Of a DNA stretch of 55,200 bases, positions 44,701 to 55,136 are shown piece after piece. The position numbers were made by a program, and so were the translations under genes. Position 1 is the stretch's first letter. The number at the start of each line of letters is the position of its first letter. The stretch is from Evernia prunastri (lineage: Eukaryota > Ascomycota > Lecanoromycetes > Lecanorales > Parmeliaceae), in NCBI GenBank assembly GCA_003184365.1, contig NKYR01000183.1:1-55200 (forward strand), written 5' to 3'. The notes beneath the pieces were generated by a model. It did no database searches. It was not told the DNA's origin and worked only from the letters and a program-made list of their open reading frames with translations.

Positions 44701-45456
44701 GAGGCAGGAAAAGGAAACGAGGGCCTACACCTACGGTGACGAAAGAGGCCTGGGCTCTTAAAGCCCTGAAAGAAAAAAGCTGGGACCTAGCGGCCACCAG
44801 CACAAGAAGAAAGAAGAATTGGGTTAATCCATATAGGGACGTCGAGGAATATCAGAGCATTGACGTAATTGGACGGAAAATACAAGACTGGTTCCGAGAA
44901 CGGAGATCCAAGAAATGGGAAAAATATCAACGAAGAATTCCTATCGCAACGAGAACCCCTGCCCAGGCAGGGAACTTATATGACGGCAGGTTCGACCACC
45001 ACAAGATGCTGAGGAAGGCTGAGAGCTCGGTCGCTGTCCAAATGAGAAGCGGCAAAATCGGGCTTAACGCATTCCTCAACNAACAGCTTCGAGTTGGCCA
45101 GCGAACAACTCCAACGGTCAAGACTACCCCTCGGGGTAGAGGAGACCATTAAGCCCAAAAAGGGCGCACGAAGAAGCGATCGTACCCGCCTCTAGAGGCG
45201 GGGGCGATCAGAGATACAAAAGTCAGAGAATAGAAGAGTCGGCGCAAAGAAGTAGAGAGATGTGCGGTGGTGTAATAGGGCTCCTAAGGAGCACAGCAGA
45301 AGGGAGAGCGTACTGTTTAGTTGAAGTTTTTGTCCAGAGGTTCGCCCTCAGGTTTCTTCAACGCCCAGCCGTAAAGCTGGTTCAGCGTTAATGTTACCCT
45401 CATTAGCTTACATCAAGTAGCTAGCATAGGCGTATAAAACAATCAATCAATCAATC
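44701..45456 (+). mobile_element. Plus-strand LINE, 5'-truncated, CAAT tail, 14-bp TSD
   Basis: The frame at 44736-45080 reads EAWALKALKEKSWDLAATST, RRKKNWVNPYRDVEEYQSI and VAVQMRSGKIGLNAFLN, homologous to the LINE at 38862-40588. It breaks at the N at 45081. A 3' UTR and a (CAAT)n tail (45439-45456) follow. AAACGATTAAATTA is found exactly before (44687-44700) and after (45457-45470) the insertion. The internal length is uncertain because of the N. The element itself is not RIP-degraded, although its target is. Confidence 0.85.
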
Positions 45457-45470
45457 AAACGATTAAATTA

Positions 45471-46879
45471 TAAACATTTTCTTTTTGTAAACGAAGAATA
45501 AAGCGAATTTCTTTATTGTAAAAATAAATAATAAATAACAGTAAGAGAATAATAAAGAATCTTCTCTTTCGCAAACTATTTTATATTATATCATATAAAG
45601 TACTTAGATATCTCTTTAGCTCTCTTTTCTTTATATCTTCTTATTATTATTCTTTAATATTAAACTTTATTAACTACAAGATTCTTTTCTATTTCATTCA
45701 TCGCATTATTCTTATTATTCGCTACGTTTAGATATTTATTATACTCTCTAAACATTATTATAATCGATCTTAATCGCACGAAGTATTTTAAGCTAATCGA
45801 TAAAAAAATAAGATTTCGTCGTTATTTTAAATTAACAAACGACGCTACTAAATAAACGCATTAAGTAAAAATTCAAATTTAATAATTAACGTAGAATAAC
45901 TTCAGTGGCTAATCAAGACGAATTTTAAAGCTATTATACTCTATATTAATAATCTACGCTTTCAACGAGATTAGTTTCTCGAGATCGTCGATTAATATAA
46001 AAACTCTATAATTAACGATAAAAAGATTTAGAATAATCTAATCGAGATCGTTAATATTATCGAAAATCTTTAGAAGAAAATCGCTTAACTTTAATAGAAA
46101 AATAATAAGATACGTCTATTTTAAATTCGATTAAGTAAAAAAAAAGCGAACTAAATAATTATTAATTAATAAGACTTCGTCTTTAAAGTAGTAGAAGATT
46201 ATTAAATTCATTAAACTTTCTAATTCTTCTATTTTTATTAACGATATTAATTCTTTATAAGAGAATCAATTCGTCAAAATAAAAGAGAAATTAAACGTTA
46301 ATATAAACTAACTTTCTACTACTAAATCTTAATTTATCTATATATATTTACGTATTAATGACAAAATAAATAAATAAACAATAACGCGAAGAACTCACAA
46401 TTATATTAATCTCTATATCTCTTATATCGAATTTATAAACGATTTAATCGATATTTATAAGAATTTCGATAAGGAACGTAATTTTATACGCGAATATAAA
46501 GCTTTCGAATAAGATGTTAGATCGTTTATGAAATTCTATACTAAATTCGTTTATTTAATCGAGATTTATAAATATAACGAATCGATTAAATTATATAATA
46601 TAAAATATAAAGTTCGTAAGAGGCTTTAGAAGACATAACGTATTATTAATCGTATTAATAACTTTATTAACGTTAAAAAAGTTAAGAATTATTTACGAGA
46701 GATGAATAACTTCGAGCGTGCTAAATGTTAATAATAAATAATCTTTAAAGTCTCTACTATAAAGATTATCTCTATTCGTAAATCTATTATTACGTTATAT
46801 ATTACTCGTATTATATCGATTATCGAAATTTAAATAACTATCGTTAAAGTAAATATTAAAGTAAATTCTAATCTTAAGT
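45471..46879. other. AT-rich RIP-degraded retrotransposon DNA
   Basis: 1.4 kb of very AT-rich sequence with many TA and scattered CG and no open frame. Parts such as 46470-46640 have the periodic look of a destroyed gag/pol frame, but I cannot assign a domain. It serves as target for the younger elements on both sides. Confidence 0.65.
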
Positions 46880-46884
46880 TCTTT

Positions 46885-47053
46885 TGTCAGGGACTGGAGT
46901 GTAGCTGAATGCATTGATTCCGGTATGAACGGAATAATAGCTATAAAGGTCTAATGATGGCAGAAGGCCGATATTTGTGGGCAGAGGGAAGCCGTGCTAG
47001 GCCCGATTCGGCCAGGTAGAGGAGTCATGGTGTTGTGAGCTGGAACCATGACA
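46885..47053 (-). repeat. 3' LTR (minus sense) of the miniature element
   Basis: 169 bp, ends TGTCAGGGAC and CCATGACA. Confidence 0.85.
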
Positions 47054-47888
47054 CTACCCTCTTCTCTAAATCGCCATGTCCTCATAGCGTGCCTCCATGC
47101 TTCCTTTTTGACTGAGAATCTTGAGACTTTGCACTATGCTAAATGTACCTCTTGCCTATGCTCTCCAGATCTTCCCATGGCTGCTGAAGCCGGTGCAGAA
47201 TCGAATAAAGAATGGCCATTGGCCGCTGGAATCGAATGCCTTAAAGCAGGCTCACTTGCTGGGGATGGCTGAGATTCCGATAGTGCAACAGGCACGAATC
47301 CTCACATTTCCACTGCGCAACAGACGCATTTCCCCAGCTCTTCTCCTTGTCACATGACACCGTAATCCATCCATCCATTCCATTCCATTCCATTTCATGC
47401 TCTTTGCACCCTACCAAGCCTTCCAAGCCTTTTCCTCCTTCGGATCCGGTCGCTGAAGATCGCTGAAGATCGCTGAAGGTCGCTGTAGACGTGCAATGTA
47501 ATCATAATGTGAAGTGTAAAATGTGGTTCGGAGCGGTGTTGTTCTGAATTTGTCATTTGCCATTGTAGCAGGCTCACTTGCTGGAGAGATGTGGAATTCT
47601 AATCGTGTTCTGCATGCGTCACAGGCGCATATCTCCAGCTCTTCTCTTTGCCATTGTAGCAGGCTCACTTCCGGAACGACTTGCTCAGTAAAGAGGTCGT
47701 ATGATAGTCGTATCTTGACTGTAGAGGCGCGCACTCTGCTGCGGCCAGGTTTCTATTCCGATGGTGTTGTTTCCGTGCCTCGCTGGCCAACACCTAATGT
47801 TGTTTCCGTGCCTCGTTGGCCAACATCGTCAGTAGTGGTCTACTACGACTTAGGGGCGACCAGGTCCCTCGTCGGATAGCTATTATTA

Positions 47889-48058
47889 TGTCAGGGACTG
47901 GAGGTGTAGCTGAATGCATTGATTCCGGTATGAACGGAATAATAGCTATCAAGGTCTAATGATGGCAGAAGGCCGATATTTGTTGGCAGGGCCAAGCCGT
48001 GCTAGGCCCGATTCGGCCAGGTAGAGAAGTCATGGTTTTGTGAGCTGGAACCATGACA
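47889..48058 (-). repeat. 5' LTR (minus sense) of the miniature element
   Basis: 170 bp, followed on the minus strand by the presumed primer-binding region. Confidence 0.85.
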
Positions 48059-48198
48059 TCTTTATATATTATAACTATAAAAAATTCGATTATCTTCGTA
48101 AAATTTATATTCTTAAGAATCAAAATAACGCGAATAAAAAGATTTATTATAAGATTAAAATTAATAAGCTTATAATAAAGAAAGAGAAAGTAGAGAAN

Positions 48199-48762
48199 GG
48201 TCGCTGAAGATCGCTGAAGATCGCTGAAGGTCGCTGTAGACGTGCAATGTAATCATAATGTGAAGTGTAAAATGTGGTTCGGAGCGGTGTTGTTCTGAAT
48301 TTGTCATTTGCCATTGTAGCAGGCTCACTTGCTGGAGAGATGTGGAATTCTAATCGTGTTCTGCATGCGTCACAGGCGCATATCTCCAGCTCTTCTCTTT
48401 GCCATTGTAGCAGGCTCACTTCCGGAACGACTTGCTCAGTAAAGAGGTCGTATGATAGTCGTATCTTGACTGTAGAGGCGCGCACTCTGCTGCGGCCAGG
48501 TTTCTATTCCGATGGTGTTGTTTCCGTGCCTCGCTGGCCAACACCTAATGTTGTTTCCGTGCCTCGTTGGCCAACATCGTCAGTAGTGGTCTACTACGAC
48601 TTAGGGGCGACCAGGTCCCTCGTCGGATAGCTATTATTATGTCAGGGACTGGAGGTGTAGCTGAATGCATTGATTCCGGTATGAACGGAATAATAGCTAT
48701 AAAGGTCTAATGATGGCAGAAGGCCGATATTTGTGGGCAGAGGGAAGCCGTGCTAGGCCCGA
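48199..48762. repeat. Partial second copy of the miniature element between two Ns
   Basis: 48199-48762 repeats 47448-48011 almost exactly and is bounded by N at 48198 and 48763. Its partial LTR carries a mixture of the variants of the two LTRs (GGAGGTGTAGC of one, GTGGGCAGAGGGAAG of the other). Likewise 48059-48197 equals 49628-49766. This is either an assembly artefact or a nearby second copy; the identical degraded flank favours artefact. Confidence 0.7.
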
Positions 48763-48763
48763 N

Positions 48764-49197
48764 TGAAGAAATTTAACGAATTCGAGCTTAGTCTAAAGAA
48801 GTCACATACTCAGACTGATTAGAGCTTAGATATGAATATTATCTCAGTAGAACTAATTCGTGTGTTAGAACTATCTAGCTATAAACTATCAGATATTAAA
48901 TTTCGAAAATTGTCAATGCGAACGATCGATTATCGAGATATCGTACTAAAATTCTAGATTTGAGTATATATTAAAGTGAAAGATATATGACGAAATATTC
49001 AATACTTCGTAATCTTAAAAGTTGTATTAGTCACGAAATCTAGACGTTCTAAATACTTAAGTTTAATTCTAGATATTTTTAATTTATACTCAGTAAATAT
49101 CTCGATCTTTATACGTTAATTCACGATCTTTATTAACGATAGAACTATCGATAAGAAAGTACGCGAAGTTATTAAATCTAAAATAATATTCTACAAG
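48764..49197. other. AT-rich degraded DNA
   Basis: RIP-like sequence with no open frame between an N join and a solo LTR. No domain recognised. Confidence 0.5.
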
Positions 49198-49350
49198 TGT
49201 TACGAGTGTGTCAAGCAGGCACTTGGCAAGTAGCCCTATGGGCTAGGGTCTTGGCACACTCTCCCACTATATGTACCATAGTTCCTAGAGATAGCAAGTT
49301 CCTTCCTCATCAATAGAATCTTGGTCAACCACCTAGGTACACTCCTAACA
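49198..49350. repeat. Solo LTR, TGTTACGAGTG...CCTAACA (153 bp), TSD ACAAG
   Basis: TGTTA/TAACA ends, flanked by ACAAG (49193-49197 and 49351-49355). A second copy is at 53704-53856. Ordinary base composition within degraded DNA. Confidence 0.85.
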
Positions 49351-49457
49351 ACAAGAATCACAATCTCTTAATCTACTCGAAAGCGACTATAACTATATTA
49401 TAGATTCCTTTCAAAGCTATCGTAAAAGAAATCGAGAAATTCTAGAACTCTAATAAC

Positions 49458-49627
49458 TGTCAGGGACTGGAGGTGTAGCTGAATGCATTGATTCCGGTAT
49501 GAACGGAATAATAGCTATCAAGGTCTAATGATGGCAGAAGGCCGATATTTGTTGGCAGGGCCAAGCCGTGCTAGGCCCGATTCGGCCAGGTAGAGAAGTC
49601 ATGGTTTTGTGAGCTGGAACCATGACA
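49458..49627 (-). repeat. LTR of the miniature-element family (170 bp), flanks not matching
   Basis: Identical in type to 47889-48058. The left flank is ATAAC and the right flank TCTTT, so no duplication. The right flank (49628-49766) is the same sequence that follows the miniature element at 48059, so this is probably the end of the same element seen again through a contig join. Confidence 0.75.
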
Positions 49628-50850
49628 TCTTTATATATTATAACTATAAAAAATTCGATTATCTTCGTAAAATTTATATTCTTAAGAATCAAAATAACGC
49701 GAATAAAAAGATTTATTATAAGATTAAAATTAATAAGCTTATAATAAAGAAAGAGAAAGTAGAGAACGATATTTATAACTTCTCTTTCGATTTAAAAAAA
49801 GAATAATCTTTTTAAAAGTCACGATAAGAAGTACTTTAAAAGTATACTTAGTAGAAATTTCAAACAATTACTTAACACGCAAATCGTTTAAAATATCGAT
49901 TATTCTATTATTTTAGAAAAGGTTTATATAGTTTTATAACTCTCTTATTAATTTCGACTATATTAAAGCTTATATGGTAATTAATGCGATCTTAATTTTA
50001 CGAATCTACGAAGAATTACAGTTATAATTTCTTTCGCTAATTACATTAAAATCTTTAAGAGATTATAACGATAAATTATCTAAGAATTTTATAACTCACT
50101 GTTTTTTATCGAATTTAAGCGTTACGAATTATAAAAAAACACTTAGTTAATACTTATCGCTTCACTAAAAAATTACGATATTATATTAAATAAATCTTGA
50201 ATAAATAAGTATAAAGTACTACTGAATATATTAACGAATAAAATTCTCTTCGTATTAAATCGCTATAGTTATAATAATAACAAAATCTCATTATCAAAAG
50301 ATCTCATCTTTCTATTATATACGAATAATTTAAATTCGTTTAAATCGTTAGAAAACGCTATATTCGAGAATTCGTCGAATCGCACGCTAATTTTTAGCTC
50401 TTTTGCTAATTCACGTAACTTCGCATCTTTATCTATCTCTATCGCAAATTCTCGCTCTATTATATTATTATTTTCTATTTCGCTTTTTTTCTCGTTAGCG
50501 ATAAAGAATAATTTAAGTACTAGATTTTCTTTTAATGTTAGCAATACTTCAAACGTTAATACCGTCGCTCTAAACGTTTATAAAATCGTTATTTTAATAT
50601 ATTATAATCTTATACGCAAAAAGAAATATAAGCTATTTACATTAATAATAACTTTAGATACGTTTATTACGCTTATATTACGTTTAATAAAGACGTATTC
50701 ACGAAATAAATATTACTCCTATAATTTAAGTATTAAATTTAAACGATATTACGATAATCTCTTTCGTCTAAACTTCGTTCGTAACTCTAATAATTTATTT
50801 ATAGCGCTGAAAATAATACTCTTAATATTAGATATTTAAATTAGCGAGAT
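49628..50850. other. RIP-degraded gypsy-type retrotransposon DNA, part 1
   Basis: Very AT-rich, frames broken by many TAA/TAG. The short minus frame 50269-50544 and plus frame 49609-49806 survive by chance. Probably one degraded element continuing to about 52390, because reverse-transcriptase remnants appear at 51295-51480. Confidence 0.55.
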
Positions 50851-51077
50851 TGTTAGTATGCATTAATAGCATCTATGTTCATAGCACAGTAGAGGCTGGT
50901 GATAGTTGACTGCGCGCCTAGCGCAACACTAGGCACACACACTAGCTAAGCGAAGAGGTATATCTTGCCTCTTCGCCTGCACCTCTTAGCAATGCATCTA
51001 CATTTACAATTATCAAGACTATGCATATGCAAGTAGTGATAAGTAACTGGACAATCACACCTATGTGAAACCAACAG
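50851..51077. repeat. Solo LTR, TGTTAGTATGC...ACCAACA (227 bp), TSD GAGAT
   Basis: Ends TGTTAG and CCAACA, flanked exactly by GAGAT (50846-50850 and 51078-51082). Stands out by normal GC within strongly AT-rich DNA. No second copy in the window. Confidence 0.8.
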
Positions 51078-51082
51078 AGATT

Positions 51083-51655
51083 AAAATTTTATTCTCGAGT
51101 AAGTTAAAGAAAAGCTATCGACTAAGTATTATAACTTCGTCGATATATTTAATAAAATTAAGATTAATAAATTATTACTTTATCGCTTTTATAATTATAA
51201 GATAAAACTTATAAATAAAAAGACTAAAGCGAAGTTATTTCGTAGTTAAATTTATTTTTTATTAATATATAAGCTAAAATAGATAAAAAAGTGTTTGAAT
51301 AAGAATTTAAAGAAAGACTTTATTATATCTAGTCAAGCTTTATTTATTTATTTTATACTCTTCGCTGAAAAATTTAATAAAAACCTTCGATTTTATATAA
51401 ATTATCGAAGATTGAATATGATTATTAAACGTAATCGCTATCTTCTTTTATTAATAAATAATATATTTTATTCGAATTAACAGCGTTTAAGTTTATCGTT
51501 AATGCGTAAATAGATTATATTAGCTCTTACGCGCACTAACGATAAGAGTAGTAAACTTACTATACGCGTAATTAATTTAATAATTTCTCGTTTCTCTTGC
51601 TAATTACTATATATTCTTAATTTTTAATAATTTAATCGACGATAAAGAGAAAGAT
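51083..51655 (+). pseudogene. RIP-degraded Ty3/gypsy reverse transcriptase remnant
   Basis: At 51295-51480 the frame reads FIISSQALFIYFILFAEKF, then LRFYINYRRLNMIIKRNRYL. This lines up with the gypsy RT block 'I.PS.SP....V.FV.KKDG.LR.C.DYR.LN..T.KNRYPLP', with changes of the kind expected from C-to-T and G-to-A mutation. No intact domain remains. The solo LTR at 50851 lies just upstream in the same degraded DNA. Confidence 0.65.
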
Positions 51656-51918
51656 TGTCAAGGAACGAGGCTAGGCTAGGACTACCACTTGGTATACTTG
51701 GTCTGATAGGGTCAGGTCTATTTACAAGACGAAAGACGAAGAAGGAAAACAGGAAGTGGGCGACCAGCGCCCCTATATGAGAACAGATGACACGCTAGAC
51801 TAGCTTATCGCATCTATCGCATAGATGCTCGCATCCAACTGTTGGAATGAGGTCCTAGCGACCCTTGGCTGACTGGGCTAGATCGGGGCTAGGGTAGGGC
51901 TGACTTCACACCGTGACA
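51656..51918 (-). repeat. Solo LTR, family TGTCACGGTGTG (263 bp), TSD AAGAT
   Basis: Plus-strand ends TGTCAAGGAACG and CACCGTGACA, flanked exactly by AAGAT (51651-51655 and 51919-51923). Orientation is opposite to the copy at 40758. Confidence 0.88.
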
Positions 51919-51923
51919 AAGAT

Positions 51924-52398
51924 AAGAAGTATAGCGTTAATACGTTTGTTAAAAGAAAATATAAAAAGAAGAAGATATAAGTTGAGCAATAAGATTCTAT
52001 CTATCGTTTTTTTTATTTATTATATTTAATTAATAAATCTAATTATAGCTCTGCGAGAAATTCGTCGTCTTTAGCAAAATACGAATCTATTCTTATTAAA
52101 ATTATTATTTTAACGTTTTATAAAAAAGATCGCGAACGAGCGAATATTTAAAATTTGTTTTTAATCTACTATATTAAAAGAATTACAGAAGATAACGAAG
52201 ATATCTATATATCATATATTCGAGAATATTAATCTACTATCTATCTATGTAAAGCGAATAATAATTTTCAAAAAGAATATAAACTTATGAAAGAGATTGA
52301 TATCTCTCTTTTTACGTAAAGTCTAATAGATATAAATCGTATAACGAAAATTATATTCTAGTTATTATTATAATTATCGTCGTCAACGTAGCGAAGAT
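51924..52398. other. AT-rich degraded DNA between two solo LTRs
   Basis: RIP-like, no open frame. Likely the continuation of the degraded gypsy element. Confidence 0.5.
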
Positions 52399-52548
52399 TG
52401 TCAAGAGACAATATGAGGTGACTCAATTATGTGGTGGTGGGAAAGATCTCCATTATTCTATGGTGCTAGGAGCGAGATATGTGCGGAGAAAGGCGCGCTA
52501 AGCCGAATCCGGCGGTAGCCTCTGAGGAAGCCTTGGCGTACCGTGACA
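52399..52548 (-). repeat. Solo LTR of the gag-only family (150 bp), flanks unequal
   Basis: Same as the LTRs at 42662 and 44294 but on the opposite strand. Flanks are AAGAT on the left and GTAAA on the right, so no duplication; either an inter-element recombination product or one end of a rearranged copy. Confidence 0.85.
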
Positions 52549-53700
52549 GTAAACGTCTTTACAATATTCTTTAATAATTATAAAAATATTTATAAATCAT
52601 TAAAGAATAACTTTAAGACTATGTCAAGCGACGACGATAAGATAAATAATTCTAAGATCTTTACTTCGATAATCTCATCGTCGTCAAAAATCGAAGAACG
52701 TCTTTTAGTGACGCTTGAAGATAATAGTTCGAATATTATCGAAATAGAATTAAAATCTCTTTCTGCGATCGGAGATGCTAAAGAATATCTTATTTTATTT
52801 ATAATTAAATTAACAAATCGCGAGATAAATGCTATATTATCGATATTAAAATCAATAATAGTTTTATCGAAACACATCGACAAATTCACAACGAGTTTAA
52901 TATCTAAGAATAAGTCTTTAATCAACGTAATTACATGTCGAACACGTTATTTCAGACGCGAGAAATACGATTCTTATCTATTTAATAACATCTTTAAAAA
53001 ATCGAATAATAAGAATAAAATCAAAATTGTATATGCAATAGTAAAATTAATTACATATTAAAAAATTATTAATAAATTAAATGCACGCGAATGAAAATAC
53101 GTAATAATCGTGTAAATTATAGCTCTAATTAGCAATGAAATATAAAGACTTATAATTCTATTGCTTGAACGCAAAGCTATTATATGCAAATAAATATTTA
53201 AAGTTAAATATAATAGCGACGATATAATTAATAAGTTTAAAGCGAGACTCGTGATTCGAGGATTTAGCTAAGTGAAAAATATCGACTTTCATAAGATTTA
53301 CGCATTTACACTTCGATTCGAATTTTTACGATTATTTTTTATTCTTACAACACTTTATAGATTATTCGTAAAATAAATAAACGTCGATAATATCTATCTA
53401 AATAGCGATCTGAACGAGAAAATCTATATAATAATTTTATCAAATTATCTTATTATTATTAGTGCTATTAACAAAATATTAAAACTATAAAAAAAATTAT
53501 ATAATCTCAAACAGTTAGTTCGAAAGTGAAACGAGAAATTCAAGCACGTTATCAAAACAATAAGATTTATATCTCTCGCAGCTAACAGCTACATCTTTAT
53601 TCGTAATTCTTCTAACGATATAACGATAATAGTTCTTTATATCGATAATATTCTTATTGAAGCTAAATATTAGATAATTATCGATGAAATCAAATAACAA
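52549..53700 (+). pseudogene. RIP-degraded Ty1/copia polyprotein remnant
   Basis: At about 53219-53420 the frame reads KFKARLVIRGFS, a TAA where copia elements have Gln, then VKNIDFHKIYAFTLRFEFLR and INVDNIYLNSDLNEKIYI. This is the copia RT core (KARLVARGFxQ, VDxxAFLxGxLxExIYM). Farther on KKLYNLKQLVRK and the frame IIVLYIDNILIEAKY correspond to the YGLKQAPRxW and YVDDI boxes. Upstream, 52543-53061 is a long frame rich in Ser/Asp/Ile that is probably the preceding part of the same polyprotein. Dead by multiple C-to-T type stops. Confidence 0.7.
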
Positions 53701-53703
53701 ATT

Positions 53704-53856
53704 TGTTACGAGTGTGTCAAGCAGGTACTTGGCAAGTAACCCTATGGGCTAGGGTCTTGGCACACTCTCTCACTATATGTACAATAGTTCCTAGAGATAG
53801 CAAGTTCCTTCCTCATCAATAGAATCTTGGTCAACCACCTAGGTACACTCCTAACA
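53704..53856. repeat. Solo LTR, TGTTACGAGTG type (153 bp), flanks unequal
   Basis: Second copy of 49198-49350 with about four base differences (for example GCAGGTAC versus GCAGGCAC and AGTAACCC versus AGTAGCCC). Flanks AAATT and TTAGC do not match. Confidence 0.8.
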
Positions 53857-54393
53857 TTAGCTAACTAAGTGTTGAAGTTATGAATTCTCTCGAGATCGAA
53901 AATAAATCGTATTAATTTCGATTTTTTTAAAAATCTTTTTATATCTGATTTAAATTCGAAAATAAGTCGTTACGAATATATCTTAATTATTTAATATTAA
54001 TATTATTTTATCTACGAATAATTAAGAATCGATTATTCTTTTTTAAGAATTTTAAATTATTTTAACTCTTATTACGTAATTCAATTAGACTCTTAAATCT
54101 ACTCGTCTGATTTTTATTTAACTCGAATTCGTTATAAATAATAATATTAATCGAAACGTTATCGAAATATAATAATAGTTTATATTTAATTTAACGTAAG
54201 CTTAAAACAATAAACGTCGTCGACTCTTAATTTATATATCTTCGAAAATTTAGTCTATTTTTACGTCTATCACGAACTCGTTCGAGAATATAATAATTAC
54301 GTTCGTTATTCGCTTTAACGATAAAATAAAAATTTTCAATTTCTTAATCTATAAGAATAATCGAATTTTCGACGTCGTCGAAAGTTGAATTAT
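53857..54393. other. AT-rich degraded DNA
   Basis: RIP-like DNA with no open frame or recognisable domain. Confidence 0.5.
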
Positions 54394-54656
54394 TGTCAAG
54401 GAACGAGGCTAGGCTAGGACTACCACTTGGTATACTTGGTCTGGTAGGGTCAGGTCTATTTACAAGACGAAAGACGAAGAAGGAAAACAGGAAGTGGGCG
54501 ACCAGCGCCCCTATATGAGAACAGATGACACGCTAGACTAGCTTATCGCATCTATCGCATAGATGCTCGCATCCAACTGTTGGAATGAGGTCCTAGCGAC
54601 CCTTGGCTGACTGGGCTAGATCGGGGCTAGGGTAGGGCTGACTTCACACCGTGACA
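54394..54656 (-). repeat. LTR, family TGTCACGGTGTG (263 bp), probable 3' LTR of an element reaching right
   Basis: Nearly identical to 51656-51918 (GTCTGGTAG versus GTCTGATAG). Flanks are ATTAT and GTAGG, unequal. On the minus strand the sequence just before it is GAAGGGGGACCTAC, a polypurine-tract-like stretch, so 54657 onward may be the interior of a full element whose other LTR is beyond the window. Confidence 0.7.
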
Positions 54657-55095
54657 GTAGGTCCCCCTTCGAAGGCTGAGCTCCTGCGAAGCGACAAAGA
54701 AAATGGTTCGGCGTAGACTGAGGTATTGGGTGTGAGACGGGGCTAGGCGTAGGCGAGACGTGACGAGGCGTAGGCTGGGTACTAGGCGAGGCATAGGCGA
54801 GGCGAGGAACTTAGATGTAGGCGAGACGTGGCGAGGCGTGGATCGAGGACTAGGTGAGATATGAACGAGACATGGGCTAGACGTGGAGCGGGCGTAGACG
54901 GGGAATTTAGACTGGGTAGGAACTAGGCTGGACATAGGCGAGGCATAGGTATGGCGAGGCGTGGCGAGACGTAGGCTGGAGACTGGAATGGAAGACTAGG
55001 CTGGGCGTAGGCTAGGCGTGAACGTGGGACTGGGCGAGGAGTATAGGGAGCGAAGGCGGGACGAGACGAAGGCTGGGTTTCGGACGAAGCAATGG
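54657..55095. repeat. G-rich, strand-asymmetric degenerate AGGCG-type repeat tract
   Basis: Long runs of variants of (T)AGGCGAGGC/GTAGGCTGG with few C on the plus strand. The minus strand has Pro/Ser/Arg-rich overlapping frames (54627-54935, 54923-55108) that look compositional rather than conserved. May be the interior of the LTR element to its left. Confidence 0.5.
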
Positions 55096-55136
55096 NCGAA
55101 CCTGACAAGAAATTTTTTTTTGGATTTCTTTCTTCT

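Larger units (their letters stand above)
46885..48058 (-). mobile_element. Complete miniature LTR element (TRIM-like, 1174 bp), TSD TCTTT
   Basis: LTRs 46885-47053 (169 bp) and 47889-48058 (170 bp) differ at roughly half a dozen sites. The whole is flanked by TCTTT (46880-46884 and 48059-48063). The 835-bp interior has no gag or pol frame; it carries a TCGCTGAAGA tandem (47449-47485), a CCATT run (about 47365-47395) and a tandem TTTCCGTGCCTCG-type repeat (about 47770-47825). On the minus strand a purine tract AGAGAAGAGGGTAG abuts one LTR (47054-47067) and TAATAATAGCTATCC follows the other, giving the orientation. The AGTCCCTGACA end plus the following TAAT...CTATCC is shared with the gypsy element at the left of the window. 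Confidence 0.85.

Noticed and set aside
48147..48485. 107-112-codon minus frames repeated at 47411-47734 and 48147-48485
   Set aside because: Interior of the miniature LTR element; no gag, protease or RT motif, and the second copy is part of an assembly duplication.
52590..52925. 111-codon minus frame in AT-rich DNA
   Set aside because: Antisense to the degraded copia polyprotein, whose plus-strand frame carries recognisable motifs downstream.
49198..53856. CRISPR-like array from the repeated GC-normal islands
   Set aside because: The islands are LTRs with TG...CA ends and target duplications, spaced irregularly; the genome is eukaryotic.
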